Assembly: GCA_023301395.1 (NCBI GenBank)
Contig: JALZUY010000304.1
Span: forward strand, 1 to 37,566
Origin: Nonlabens sp.
GTDB lineage: Bacteria; Bacteroidota; Bacteroidia; Flavobacteriales; Flavobacteriaceae
Direction of reading: 5' to 3'
DNA: 37,566 bases
Part shown: in pieces, positions 1-7,009 of the stretch
How positions within the stretch are numbered: position 1 is the stretch's first letter
Layout of the letters: each line of letters opens with the position of its first letter
The notes under the pieces: generated by a model
Told to the model about the DNA's origin: nothing
What the model saw: only the letters and a program-made list of their open reading frames with translations
The model's database searches: none
Translations under genes and position numbers: made by a program

Positions 1-739
1 TGATAAGCTTACTGAGATTTTACAGAGTCTAAGCTCTACCATGGAAGGTGATGCAGGAAGCAAATTTGCTGAACAACGTGAAGTAAAAAAAGCACTTGTA
101 GTAGCTATTACTTCTAATCGTGGTCTAGCTGGTGCTTTTAATTCAAACATTATTAAAGAACTGATTCGATTGAATCAAGAAGATTTGAATGGTGTTGCTG
201 TCTCTTACATGACTATAGGTAAAAAGGCAAATGATTTTGCAAAGAAGACTGATAATGTTATTGCAAACAAAAGTGATCTTTTTGATGACATCTCTTTTGA
301 TAATGTTGCTGTAATTGCTGAGGAATTAATGGAGCTATTTGTTACAGGTGCCTATGATAAAATAGTACTTGTTTATAACAGCTTTAAAAATGCAGCAACT
401 CAAATTGTAATGACTGAAGATTTTTTACCATTAAAACCAGTGGCAAAGGATGAAGTAGCACTAGAAAATCAAAAAGAACTAGATTACATTTTTGAGCCTT
501 CTAAGGAAGAAATCATTGAAGAATTGATTCCTAAGTCATTGAAGATGCAATTGTACAAAGGAGTACGTGATTCTTGGGCCAGTGAACATGGAGCACGTAT
601 GACTGCTATGCACAAAGCAACAGATAACGCTACAGAACTTAGAGATCAATTAAAGTTAACATATAACAAAGCACGTCAAGCTGCTATTACTAACGAGATT
701 CTTGAAATCGTAGGTGGAGCAGAGGCTTTGAATAACTAA
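1..739 (+). CDS. atpG: F0F1 ATP synthase gamma subunit, 5'-truncated by the window edge
   Basis: Gamma is the central rotating shaft of the F1 motor and couples proton flow through F0 to ATP synthesis on the cytoplasmic face of the inner membrane. The frame is open from base 2, so the first Met codon at 41 is internal and the N-terminal helix is missing from the window. Visible family signatures are the ITSNRGLAGAFN segment near the start and the C-terminal helix with TYNKARQAAITNEILEIVGG, which inserts into the alpha/beta ring. About 245 residues are present against a usual 285-290. The stop TAA is at 737-739 and a hairpin terminator follows, so this is the last gene of its transcription unit. 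Identity is secure. Confidence 0.96.
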   Translation, partial: DKLTEILQSLSSTMEGDAGSKFAEQREVKKALVVAITSNRGLAGAFNSNIIKELIRLNQEDLNGVAVSYMTIGKKANDFAKKTDNVIANKSDLFDDISFDNVAVIAEELMELFVTGAYDKIVLVYNSFKNAATQIVMTEDFLPLKPVAKDEVALENQKELDYIFEPSKEEIIEELIPKSLKMQLYKGVRDSWASEHGARMTAMHKATDNATELRDQLKLTYNKARQAAITNEILEIVGGAEALNN

Positions 740-752
740 CATAATATAAGAC

Positions 753-776
753 TGTCACACTGAGCTTGTCGAAGTG
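753..776. repeat. Short interspersed repeat (ACTGAGCTTGTCGAAGTG type)
   Basis: The sequence TGTCACACTGAGCTTGTCGA and its continuation to 776 has the form of a short dispersed repeat often seen between genes in Bacteroidota. A diverged relative (ACTGAGTTTATCGAAGTATC) lies at 882-901. The dispersed nature is from memory of such genomes; only two related copies are visible here. Confidence 0.5.
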
Positions 777-801
777 TTTTAGCATCTCATTTTAATATTG
801 A

Positions 802-831
802 AAAGCCTTTCAGAAATGAAGGGCTTTTTTA
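802..831 (+). terminator. Rho-independent terminator after atpG
   Basis: AAAGCCTTTC (802-811) pairs with GAAGGGCTTT (818-827), one G-T wobble, with a 6-nt loop and a T-run through 830. It lies 63 bases after the atpG stop and points the same way. Confidence 0.75.
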
Positions 832-879
832 ATGCTCAAAAACCAGAGACGATTTAATTTCAGTTTGAGCGAAAGCATT

Positions 880-907
880 GTACTGAGTTTATCGAAGTAT
901 CGAGAAT
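880..907. repeat. Diverged copy of the short interspersed repeat
   Basis: ACTGAGTTTATCGAAGTATC followed by GAGAATGG resembles the 753-776 element (ACTGAG..T.TCGAAGT). It lies just past the 3' end of the XRE gene, between that gene and the atpG terminator. Confidence 0.4.
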
Positions 908-911
908 GGTT

Positions 912-1269
912 TTAGCTTTTCCTATAATCAATCTGTTTCCTCAACTCTAAGATTAAATCATCTTTCTCTTCAATCCTTTTTTCATATTGCTCCACAATTT
1001 TTTCAGATAAAAAATTGATGGTATCAGCATTATAAATTTGTCCTTGATGATTTTCTTGATGATTTATAAAAGAAGCTTCTTTTTTGACTAACTCATCTGG
1101 TGTGATTTCAAATATTTCACTAACCCTTTCTAAATGAGCAGCCCAGCTATTAGTTTCTCCCTTTTCAATTCGTGCATAACTGGCCTGAGAAATATTCAAT
1201 TTAAAAGAGGTTTCTTCTTGAGACCAGCCTCGTTGCTTTCTTAATTTTATTTCCTACAACAGTATTCAT
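912..1269 (-). pseudogene. XRE-family HTH regulator, broken by a 1-base frameshift
   Basis: This is a small DNA-binding repressor of the Cro/C1 (XRE) helix-turn-helix family. From the ATG at 1269-1267 the frame reads MNTVVGNK and then runs off-frame. Removing one A from the AAAA run (TTTT on the plus strand at 1245-1248) joins it to LRKQRGWSQEETSFKLNISQ and onward through YARIEKGET, a textbook HTH_3 domain. The C-terminal half (about residues 70-115) is charged and probably coiled-coil. Without the correction, the only open frame starts at a TTG (1199) inside the HTH and lacks its first helices, and an in-frame TAG lies at 1256-1254. It is divergent from the toxin gene at 1384 and would be the natural regulator of that locus. 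A sequencing error in the short A-run is the main alternative to true decay. Confidence 0.75.
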
Positions 1270-1278
1270 AATTAAGGA

Positions 1279-1301
1279 TTTTATTCAAAAAAAGAATAAA
1301 A
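1279..1301. promoter_or_regulatory. Perfect inverted repeat, candidate operator between the XRE gene and the toxin gene
   Basis: TTTTATTC (1279-1286), seven A residues, then GAATAAAA (1294-1301): an 8-7-8 perfect dyad 10 bases upstream of the XRE start codon and 83 bases before the toxin ATG. XRE repressors commonly bind such dyads in the divergent promoter they control. The AT-only composition means chance cannot be excluded. Confidence 0.35.
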
Positions 1302-1383
1302 CTGCTTCAAATCGAGTAGCTCTTTTTATTTATTGAATAGAAAGAGTAAACAGTAAGGTTTTTCTTTGATTAAAAATATAACC

Positions 1384-3744
1384 ATGAAAAAACTTAAATT
1401 TTATTTACCACTTTTATTTTTATAGTTGTTACTTTTTCAAAGTTGTGAGAAAGATGAATTACCGCAAATTGAATCTGAAACAGTAATTTTCCCAAAATTA
1501 AGTGGGAGCATTATAAGTGTTGAAGATTTACTGAATAAACCAGATTTACACAATAAAATTCTAAGTCTATCAAAAGATTCTTTCAGGAAAACTAATGGCT
1601 CTAATCAAATCCAAATAGACACTACCCATATTGAAGTAATAGAATCCGATCAATTTACTGCTTATACCTTTGCGATTGTTCAGGACAGTATTGAAAAACA
1701 ATCCATTTTACGCAATTATATGTTGACTATAGTAAGTGATAGTTTACTAGTACAAAGTTTAGTGAGTTATCCTGTTTTAGCTGATAAACAACTGGATATG
1801 CAAAATATTCAATTCGAACAGGTTTGGGGAGATTCTTTAATCACTCAAACTAGATTTAAATGTGGTGGTACACAAACTACTTGGTATTCTTATGAAGATT
1901 GTTATGAGGTAAGATGCGGATTACGTGGAAATCATGGGCCTGGAGAACCTTGTGATGATGGTACACAAAGAGGTGGTGTAAACTGTGTCACAAGATGGGC
2001 GTCATTCACATATCAAGAGTCACCATGCGAAACCATTGATGCTGGTTCATCTCCTGGTGGCGGTGGTGGTTCTGGCGGTGGCGGCAATACCAATCCACCT
2101 AGGAATAATCCTCCAATCGATTTAGTTATTCCTATATCACCAGTAGGAGAACTTAATCCAGTTAATAATCAAATATCTAGAATTGATGATCAACTTAATT
2201 TAACTCCACAGCAAGTAATATTTTTAAATCAACCTGAAAATGAGCATATCACAGAGGCTGTTGATGAATATCTTGATGAACAGGCCTTGACTATAAATGA
2301 AGAAGGTAAACAGGCTTTGCGTGATGTGATCGATGTTTTTAGTGGAGAAAAAGACATTGATGATTTAGTAACCATTCTAGCTAACAGGCTTTATAATAAT
2401 ATATTAGGTAAATCTTTATTATCACTACCGTCAGGTCAATTTGATGATATTGCTGGATCCATGCAAAATCTGGATCCACATGATAATTTAAACCTTGCAG
2501 ATTGGAAAAATGTTTCTCAACGTAATAAAGAGAATTATTCAATAATTTCAGGTGTTATTGGGAATAGCGTATGGTCTAGCTTGACTGGATCTGAATTAGC
2601 TTTTACTCAAGCGCAGCAGGATACTATTACTCAAAATGCACTTTTTAGTGGAATGCTATCTGAACTAAAAGAAATTATAGAAAATACTGTTCCGCAAACT
2701 GCCGAAGAATGGGAAGCTTTATTTCAAATTTTAAAACCTGTGATTTTAGAATCCTTAATAGAGTTTATACCTGGTGGTGGTATAGCAATAGCTATAAATG
2801 ATATTGTAAATGAAATGTCTGCCACTCCTGCTGATTATACAGTTATAACCATAGCCGTAGTTTCTATTGTGGCCGAGTTCGTTCCTTGGGCAAAAATTGG
2901 TAAGGCGACTGCAAAAACCTTTAAGAACCTAACTAAAGGATTCCGAATTTTTAAGCGTGTAGAAAAATTTCTCCCTATGCTTAGAAGAGCTAATAATAAA
3001 GGATTTAAAACTAAAATCGATGGAGACGATATCATCATTAGTGGTGCACCTAATACTCCTGGATCTTTACAAATAGAAGCAGATCGTTTAAAGATAAAGG
3101 ATGATGGAAGTATTGAGATAATAGATGATTTAGGTGAGACAATTTTAGAGCCTAAAATATTTAAAAAATTAAATGGATTAAATGTCGTTAATAGCTCACC
3201 AGGAGGTTTTATAAATAGAACTAATATAAATAATAATTCACTAAAAATAAAAATAGATAATCCATCAAAGCAAGCAGACATTAATGCGATAAAAAATGGA
3301 CAAGATAACACAGGAAGTTTGAGTGAACGTCTTGTAGATGATATATTTGCAAACGATGGATATGAAGCTGTTGATCCTAATGTTTTAGGCGTTCCTAGCA
3401 CACAAGGCTTTGATAATGTGTTGATAAAACGTGATGCTGCTGGAAACATAGAAGATGTCATCATTAATGAATCAAAACAATTAAATTCGCCTACTGCTGG
3501 ATTTCAATTGGGAGATATTCAAGGTTCTAACAACAGTGCATGTCAAGGTGCTGGAGGCTGTATTCAAATGAGTGATAACTGGATAGATGATGTTCTTACT
3601 AGAATGCAGAATGGTAACGGTCCTCAGGCACAATTGGCGGCAGATTTAAGAGGCTTTATGAATACAAATCAACTAACTTTAACAACCTCTGGTGTGGATA
3701 GAGTGACCGGAGAACTTAATATTGTTAGAATTAATAATTTTTAA
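1384..3744 (+). CDS. Polymorphic-toxin-like lipoprotein with C-terminal PD-(D/E)xK-like nuclease domain; amber codon in the signal peptide
   Basis: From ATG 1384 the frame encodes a lipoprotein signal peptide (MKKLKFYLPLLFL-stop-LLLFQSC) interrupted by TAG at 1423-1425; the rest is open to TAA at 3742-3744. The lipobox is FQSC. Numbering from TTG 1426: an N-terminal region with several Cys residues, a Gly/Ser-rich linker near 208-220, a helical middle, a hydrophobic stretch near 445-490 like the pre-toxin segments of polymorphic toxins, and a C-terminal domain from about 635. That domain has D663 (QGFDNV), E682-x-K684 (INESKQ) and QMSDNW (714-719), an arrangement I associate with restriction-endonuclease-fold toxins. 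Putative immunity genes follow after 3 bases. The start used in the cell is unclear: TTG 1426 would give a protein without a signal peptide. The nuclease call rests on motifs only. Confidence 0.7.
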
Positions 3745-3747
3745 CTA

Positions 3748-4536
3748 ATGACTTTTGACGATGCTAAACAAGTTCTCGAAAGAAGTAAGGAAACTTCATT
3801 AAAAAGGCTAAGTATCGCAGAAAAACAGTTTTTCGAATTAGGTGACGGAAGTGATTTTACTCTTGGTCAAAAAAATTCTTATTCTGCATTTTACGGTCTT
3901 GCTGAAGAAGCATTTGTAATTAGAAATAAAATAAATGATTGTAAAAATTGGTGTTTTCATGCAAGTCTATCACTTCTTATTAATTCTAGATTCACAAATG
4001 TTGGAGTCGCCGTCAATGGTATAGGTCCGGCTATTGCTCCTTTATTATCAGATAATATTAAAATAATTAAGGATGTAGTTAATTGGAAAAACAATAATTT
4101 CCACGATCATTTTATGAGAAAAGGCGCTATATTTTATATTGTAAAATATTTAATAGCAGGTGATTATGAAACCGCTCAAGCCTTATGGATGAAAGGTAAA
4201 AGCCATCCTGTTAAAAAAGCAGCATGGTATGCTATAGAGCGCGATATACTGCGAGCTATGATTGATAAAGATGAAGTAAAAACTAGAGAAGCGATTCTTC
4301 ATTTTTTAACTCCAGAGAGTATAGAGAAAACCCTAGATGATGTTTTTGTGAGTGGTTATTTTTTCAATACGATGACTATTGCTTATTTAAAACTGGCTTA
4401 TCACTTAGGCATGAATTTAGAAATAGAGCATGAATTAGTTCCTAAAGAATTAGTTGAATTTGCACCATTAGATAAGTACGAGATCAAATACGATTTTATG
4501 AAAAGAGATGATTTAAAGGATATTTTAGATGTTTAA
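3748..4536 (+). CDS. Probable immunity protein, Imm49-like
   Basis: A 262-residue soluble protein with no signal peptide or membrane segment, as expected of a cytoplasmic immunity protein that binds and blocks its cognate toxin. The C-terminal part (about 200-262: an AYLKLAYHLG helix, then VPKELVEFAPLDKYEIKYDF) resembles what I recall of the immunity-49 family, in which an A-x-LA-x-x-x-G helix precedes VP-E-L and PL-x-Y-x-I. The ATG comes 3 bases after the toxin stop, so the two are almost certainly co-transcribed, and the gene overlaps the next by 8 bases. The frame is intact, unlike the toxin and the regulator. Family assignment is from memory; the role is inferred from position. Confidence 0.6.
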   Translation: MTFDDAKQVLERSKETSLKRLSIAEKQFFELGDGSDFTLGQKNSYSAFYGLAEEAFVIRNKINDCKNWCFHASLSLLINSRFTNVGVAVNGIGPAIAPLLSDNIKIIKDVVNWKNNNFHDHFMRKGAIFYIVKYLIAGDYETAQALWMKGKSHPVKKAAWYAIERDILRAMIDKDEVKTREAILHFLTPESIEKTLDDVFVSGYFFNTMTIAYLKLAYHLGMNLEIEHELVPKELVEFAPLDKYEIKYDFMKRDDLKDILDV

Positions 4537-5113
4537 AAAGTGGTTTAAAAGAAAAATTGATTTAGATAAGGTCTTACCAATGCTCCAAAATCAAGATTGG
4601 ATAGGAATAGATAAAGAAATGTTACGTAAAACAATCATAGGCGATATCGACAATCCAAAATTACTACTGTCTTATGGAGAATTTGATGGGGAAATGTTTG
4701 ATCCTTTATTCCCGAAGGATTTAATAGGTTTGAATCTTGAAGAACTTCAAGTAAAGGCTTTGAAAAATTTACTACATCAAGGTTTTACTTTTTTTACTAG
4801 AGAACTTAGTAATGGCAGTATGGGAGGAATTAAAAGTACTTATTTTGCTGCAGAAACGATTCTTGATGAAGACTTGATGCGAATGTTACATAATACTATT
4901 CAATCAAAAAACATGTTGGTTTCAATCGCAATAAGAAGCTCTATTATGGCGATTCCTAAAGATGAGAACCAAAAAGAATTGATGCAAGAATTCTTAACTA
5001 TTCACAAGGATACTTACAATAATGCTAAATCTCCAGTATTCCGTCATTTAATCGAATTTAAAAATGGAAAAATTCAAGGAGTGCATAATATGGACAAGTT
5101 ATTTTTATCATAG
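4529..5113 (+). CDS. Unknown protein, third gene of the toxin/immunity operon
   Basis: A 194-residue protein with no signal peptide or membrane helix and no family I recognise. It begins with a basic patch (MFKKWFKRK), has the segment GEFDGEMFDPLFPKD near residues 50-65, and is predicted mostly helical. It overlaps the end of the Imm49-like gene by 8 bases (ATGTTTAA), showing translational coupling, and is followed by a hairpin terminator. By position it may be a second immunity protein, against the same toxin or one lost from the locus, or a folding partner of the first. Nothing in the sequence decides between these. Confidence 0.6.
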   Translation: MFKKWFKRKIDLDKVLPMLQNQDWIGIDKEMLRKTIIGDIDNPKLLLSYGEFDGEMFDPLFPKDLIGLNLEELQVKALKNLLHQGFTFFTRELSNGSMGGIKSTYFAAETILDEDLMRMLHNTIQSKNMLVSIAIRSSIMAIPKDENQKELMQEFLTIHKDTYNNAKSPVFRHLIEFKNGKIQGVHNMDKLFLS

Positions 5114-5200
5114 AATAAACTAGTAATTAAATTTTATTAGATGTCTTTATTTGCGTTTAGTAGTCAAAAGAAACTCTATTTTATACCCTAAACCATCACC

Positions 5201-5236
5201 AACATGCCAAGTATTTTTCTTGGTATGTTTAATTTT
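5201..5236 (+). terminator. Hairpin terminator after the toxin/immunity operon
   Basis: AACATGCCAAG (5201-5211) pairs with CTTGGTATGTT (5219-5229), one G-T wobble, with a 7-nt T-rich loop, followed by TAATTTT. It lies 88 bases past the stop of the third operon gene. Confidence 0.6.
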
Positions 5237-5274
5237 ACGGTGTTGTTAAATTTAAATCATGGACTTATAATCCC

Positions 5275-5371
5275 AACCTCACAGGTTTAGAACTTAAGAT
5301 CTCTAGAGCTTTTATAGTCACAATAGATTTTAAAAGCAAATAAGCTATTGAAAACAAAAACCTGTGAGGTT
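5275..5371. repeat. BIME-like element, copy 1 (AACCTCACAGGTTT inverted ends)
   Basis: AACCTCACAGGTTT at 5275-5288 is inverted exactly as AAACCTGTGAGGTT at 5358-5371, total 97 bp. Each end is itself a palindrome (AACCT-cac-AGGTT), so the element consists of two small hairpins in opposite orientation. A second copy of 96 bp with identical ends lies at 18348-18443. The interiors differ but share a TTAAG...TCTA...TTTTATA pattern. Confidence 0.8.
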
Positions 5372-5453
5372 TGGCTTTAATAAACCAAAAGCACTTTCAA
5401 TTCTATAAACACTCATGGCACCACATTTGAACAACAATCCTTAAATTACACCC

Positions 5454-5948
5454 ATGAAAGCACTATATATTATCCTAGCACTAGCCATAAGCTCATGCGG
5501 CGCACAAAAAATGGAACAAACTTATAAGAACACTGATTTTTCTAAATCACAACAGGCCTATGCGCAGCAATGGACTGGTGGAGCACCAGGATCTGGTAGT
5601 GGAGTTACTTTATATTTTCCAACTGCGATAACAACGGGTTATGAGGTAGAGGCTATTTATTTCCGTAACAGTATTAACAAAACGATAAGTTACACGGCAG
5701 ATGACCGTATGACGATGGTCTCACGTTTCCGTACAGATTTTAATAATCGTAAGGATATGAATATGCATGTGGATCCTAAAAAAGAAATGCAAAACGAAGC
5801 TCCAAGTCTTGAAAAATTCCCTTTTGAATTGAAAGATGATGAAGCGGTAATTGCGCTTAAAAAAACTAATAGTGATAAAATTACTTACGTAAAATTAACA
5901 AACATAGAAGAACGCTCACAACTTGCTATGCCTTCTGTTCCACAATAA
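5454..5948 (+). CDS. Small lipoprotein of unknown function
   Basis: A 164-residue exported protein. The N-terminus MKALYIILALAISSC carries a lipobox (ISSC, lipidated Cys15), so it should be anchored in the outer or inner membrane. After a Gly-rich segment (WTGGAPGSGSG, about 42-52) comes a beta-rich region with YFRNSINKTISYT and a charged C-terminus. I recognise no catalytic motif; the pattern fits a conserved Flavobacteriaceae hypothetical lipoprotein. A strong terminator follows at 6009-6040, so it is probably monocistronic. Confidence 0.8.
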   Translation: MKALYIILALAISSCGAQKMEQTYKNTDFSKSQQAYAQQWTGGAPGSGSGVTLYFPTAITTGYEVEAIYFRNSINKTISYTADDRMTMVSRFRTDFNNRKDMNMHVDPKKEMQNEAPSLEKFPFELKDDEAVIALKKTNSDKITYVKLTNIEERSQLAMPSVPQ

Positions 5949-6008
5949 AACACTTAAAAATATAAAGTAAACGAGCTTAAAAGGATGTTTCACTCATTCA
6001 AATACAGC

Positions 6009-6040
6009 AGGCGCTCATTATAGTTATGAGCGCCTTTTTT
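6009..6040 (+). terminator. Strong Rho-independent terminator
   Basis: GGCGCTCAT pairs with ATGAGCGCC across a short TATAGTT-type loop, followed by six T residues to 6040. It separates the lipoprotein at 5454 from the VWA gene at 6075. Confidence 0.85.
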
Positions 6041-6055
6041 ATGCGCTTATGTTTG
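6024..6055 (+). promoter_or_regulatory. Bacteroidota-type promoter for the VWA gene
   Basis: A TTA (6024-6026) and a perfect TAnnTTTG box (TATGTTTG, 6048-6055) are 21 bases apart. The start site would be near 6060, 15 bases before ATG 6075. The -33 part lies inside the preceding terminator hairpin. Confidence 0.55.
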
Positions 6056-6074
6056 GCACATAAAATCTATAATT

Positions 6075-6902
6075 ATGAAGAATCTATTAAAAATGACAAT
6101 CGCAGTACTTGCCTTTTCTGGACTTTCAAATGCCCAAGGTCAAAAAATCGCAAACGAAATAAGAAACTACATGAATGCTGAGTCTAGCGAAGAGGTAATA
6201 GAAGTAAAAGATAAAGCTGGTAAAACCCATTATGTGCGCAGTGCAGCGACTACAACTGCTCATCACATAGGTGGACAGAACACTTCTACAAACACAGTCG
6301 TTTTTGACGCATTTAACGCACATCCTGAGTGGAAAGATATGAATGTAGTCGTAGACTGGACTGGTAGTATGTACAGCTACGTAGGTCAAGTGGTGAGATG
6401 GCATCACGTTAATAAAGACAAGCAGTTAATGAATAGTATAGTACTGTTTAATGATGGTGATGATAAAATGAGACAAGGACGTTCAGGCAAACAAATAGGT
6501 AAAACGGGTGGTATTTATTTCCCTAACCATTTAGATATTGAGGATTTTTTAAAAACTGTAGCAACCGCAGTTGATAATGGCGGCGGCGGCGATAGTCAAG
6601 AAAATGATGTGGAGGCAATTATCGCAGCACAAGCACAAGATCAAACGGGTAATGACTTTGTTCTCATTGCTGATGCTACACCTATCAGAGATATATCGTT
6701 AGTTCATCAAATCAAGCGACCAGTACATGTGATTCTTTGTGATCACGTATCACCAGATTATATTACATTAGCTCGCACTACTGGTGGCAGCATCACTTGG
6801 CCAGGTGGATATACAGACTACAGTCAGGTTGAATGCACACAACATCACGTGACTATTTGTGATCACCACCATTCTCATGATATGGCCTGTCATGTGCATT
6901 AA
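6075..6902 (+). CDS. Secreted von Willebrand factor A-like protein with His/Cys-rich C-terminus
   Basis: A 275-residue protein with a Sec signal peptide (MKNLLKMTIAVLAFSGLSNA, cleavage after residue 20) and a VWA-type domain. The MIDAS metal site is visible as D94-W-T96-G-S98-M (DxTxS). A Gly-rich loop GGGGDSQEND near 171-180 probably supplies further ligands, and a Rossmann-like strand FVLIADATPI follows. VWA domains bind a divalent metal and a protein ligand outside the cell. The last 25 residues hold eight His and three Cys, suggesting an extra transition-metal site. It has its own promoter and stands alone; I do not know its partner. The VWA fold is moderately sure, the function unknown. 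Confidence 0.75.
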   Translation: MKNLLKMTIAVLAFSGLSNAQGQKIANEIRNYMNAESSEEVIEVKDKAGKTHYVRSAATTTAHHIGGQNTSTNTVVFDAFNAHPEWKDMNVVVDWTGSMYSYVGQVVRWHHVNKDKQLMNSIVLFNDGDDKMRQGRSGKQIGKTGGIYFPNHLDIEDFLKTVATAVDNGGGGDSQENDVEAIIAAQAQDQTGNDFVLIADATPIRDISLVHQIKRPVHVILCDHVSPDYITLARTTGGSITWPGGYTDYSQVECTQHHVTICDHHHSHDMACHVH

Positions 6903-6916
6903 TATTTGATGAATTC

Positions 6917-6932
6917 CGCTTTCGCGAAAGCG
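6917..6932. repeat. 16-bp palindrome CGCTTTCGCGAAAGCG (exact, intergenic)
   Basis: An exact copy of a palindrome that occurs four times exactly and four times with one or two changes in this window. It sits 15 bases past the VWA gene stop. Confidence 0.9.
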
Positions 6933-6954
6933 TATTGCAACAACTTCTATGACA

Positions 6955-6985
6955 TTGTATAGACTTGCGATTATAACTACCTTTA
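6955..6985 (+). promoter_or_regulatory. Promoter candidate for the flippase run
   Basis: TTG (6955-6957), 20 bases, then TACCTTTA (6978-6985), close to TAnnTTTG. It lies inside the loop side of the 6964-7009 hairpin and would give a leader of roughly 18 bases before the TTG start at 7008. Confidence 0.45.
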
Positions 6986-7009
6986 GACACTTATAATCGC
7001 AGGTTTTTT
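6964..7009 (+). terminator. Hairpin plus T-run abutting the flippase start codon
   Basis: TGCGATTATAA (6966-6976) pairs perfectly with TTATAATCGCA (6991-7001), and six T residues follow at 7004-7009. It has terminator form for the VWA transcript, but the T-run overlaps the TTG start codon (7008-7010) of the next gene. Confidence 0.6.

Larger units (their letters stand above)
5114..5453. other. 340-base gene-free gap holding a terminator and a BIME-like element
   Basis: No open frame with coding character is seen. The gap holds the hairpin at 5201-5236 that ends the toxin operon, the 97-bp inverted-repeat element at 5275-5371, and about 80 bases of AT-rich sequence before the lipoprotein gene at 5454. 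A weak TAnnTTTG-like box (CACATTTG, 5422-5429) could promote that gene. Confidence 0.6.

Noticed and set aside
740-911. tRNA or other structured RNA downstream of atpG
   Set aside because: No cloverleaf or known RNA fold is found; the gap is explained by a terminator and two dispersed repeats.
2835-3464. A 209-codon open frame on the minus strand inside the toxin gene
   Set aside because: It lies fully inside a long coding frame that has clear domain motifs; its translation is Ser/Phe/Leu-rich without a motif, typical of an antisense shadow.
1384-3744. Rhs or CdiA-type toxin
   Set aside because: No YD repeats, no haemagglutinin repeats and no TPS domain; only the C-terminal domain and gene order resemble these systems.
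5275-5371. Possible CRISPR or attachment site because of the repeated 14-mer
   Set aside because: Only two inverted copies about 70 bases apart, no regular array, no cas or integrase gene nearby; the form fits a REP pair better.
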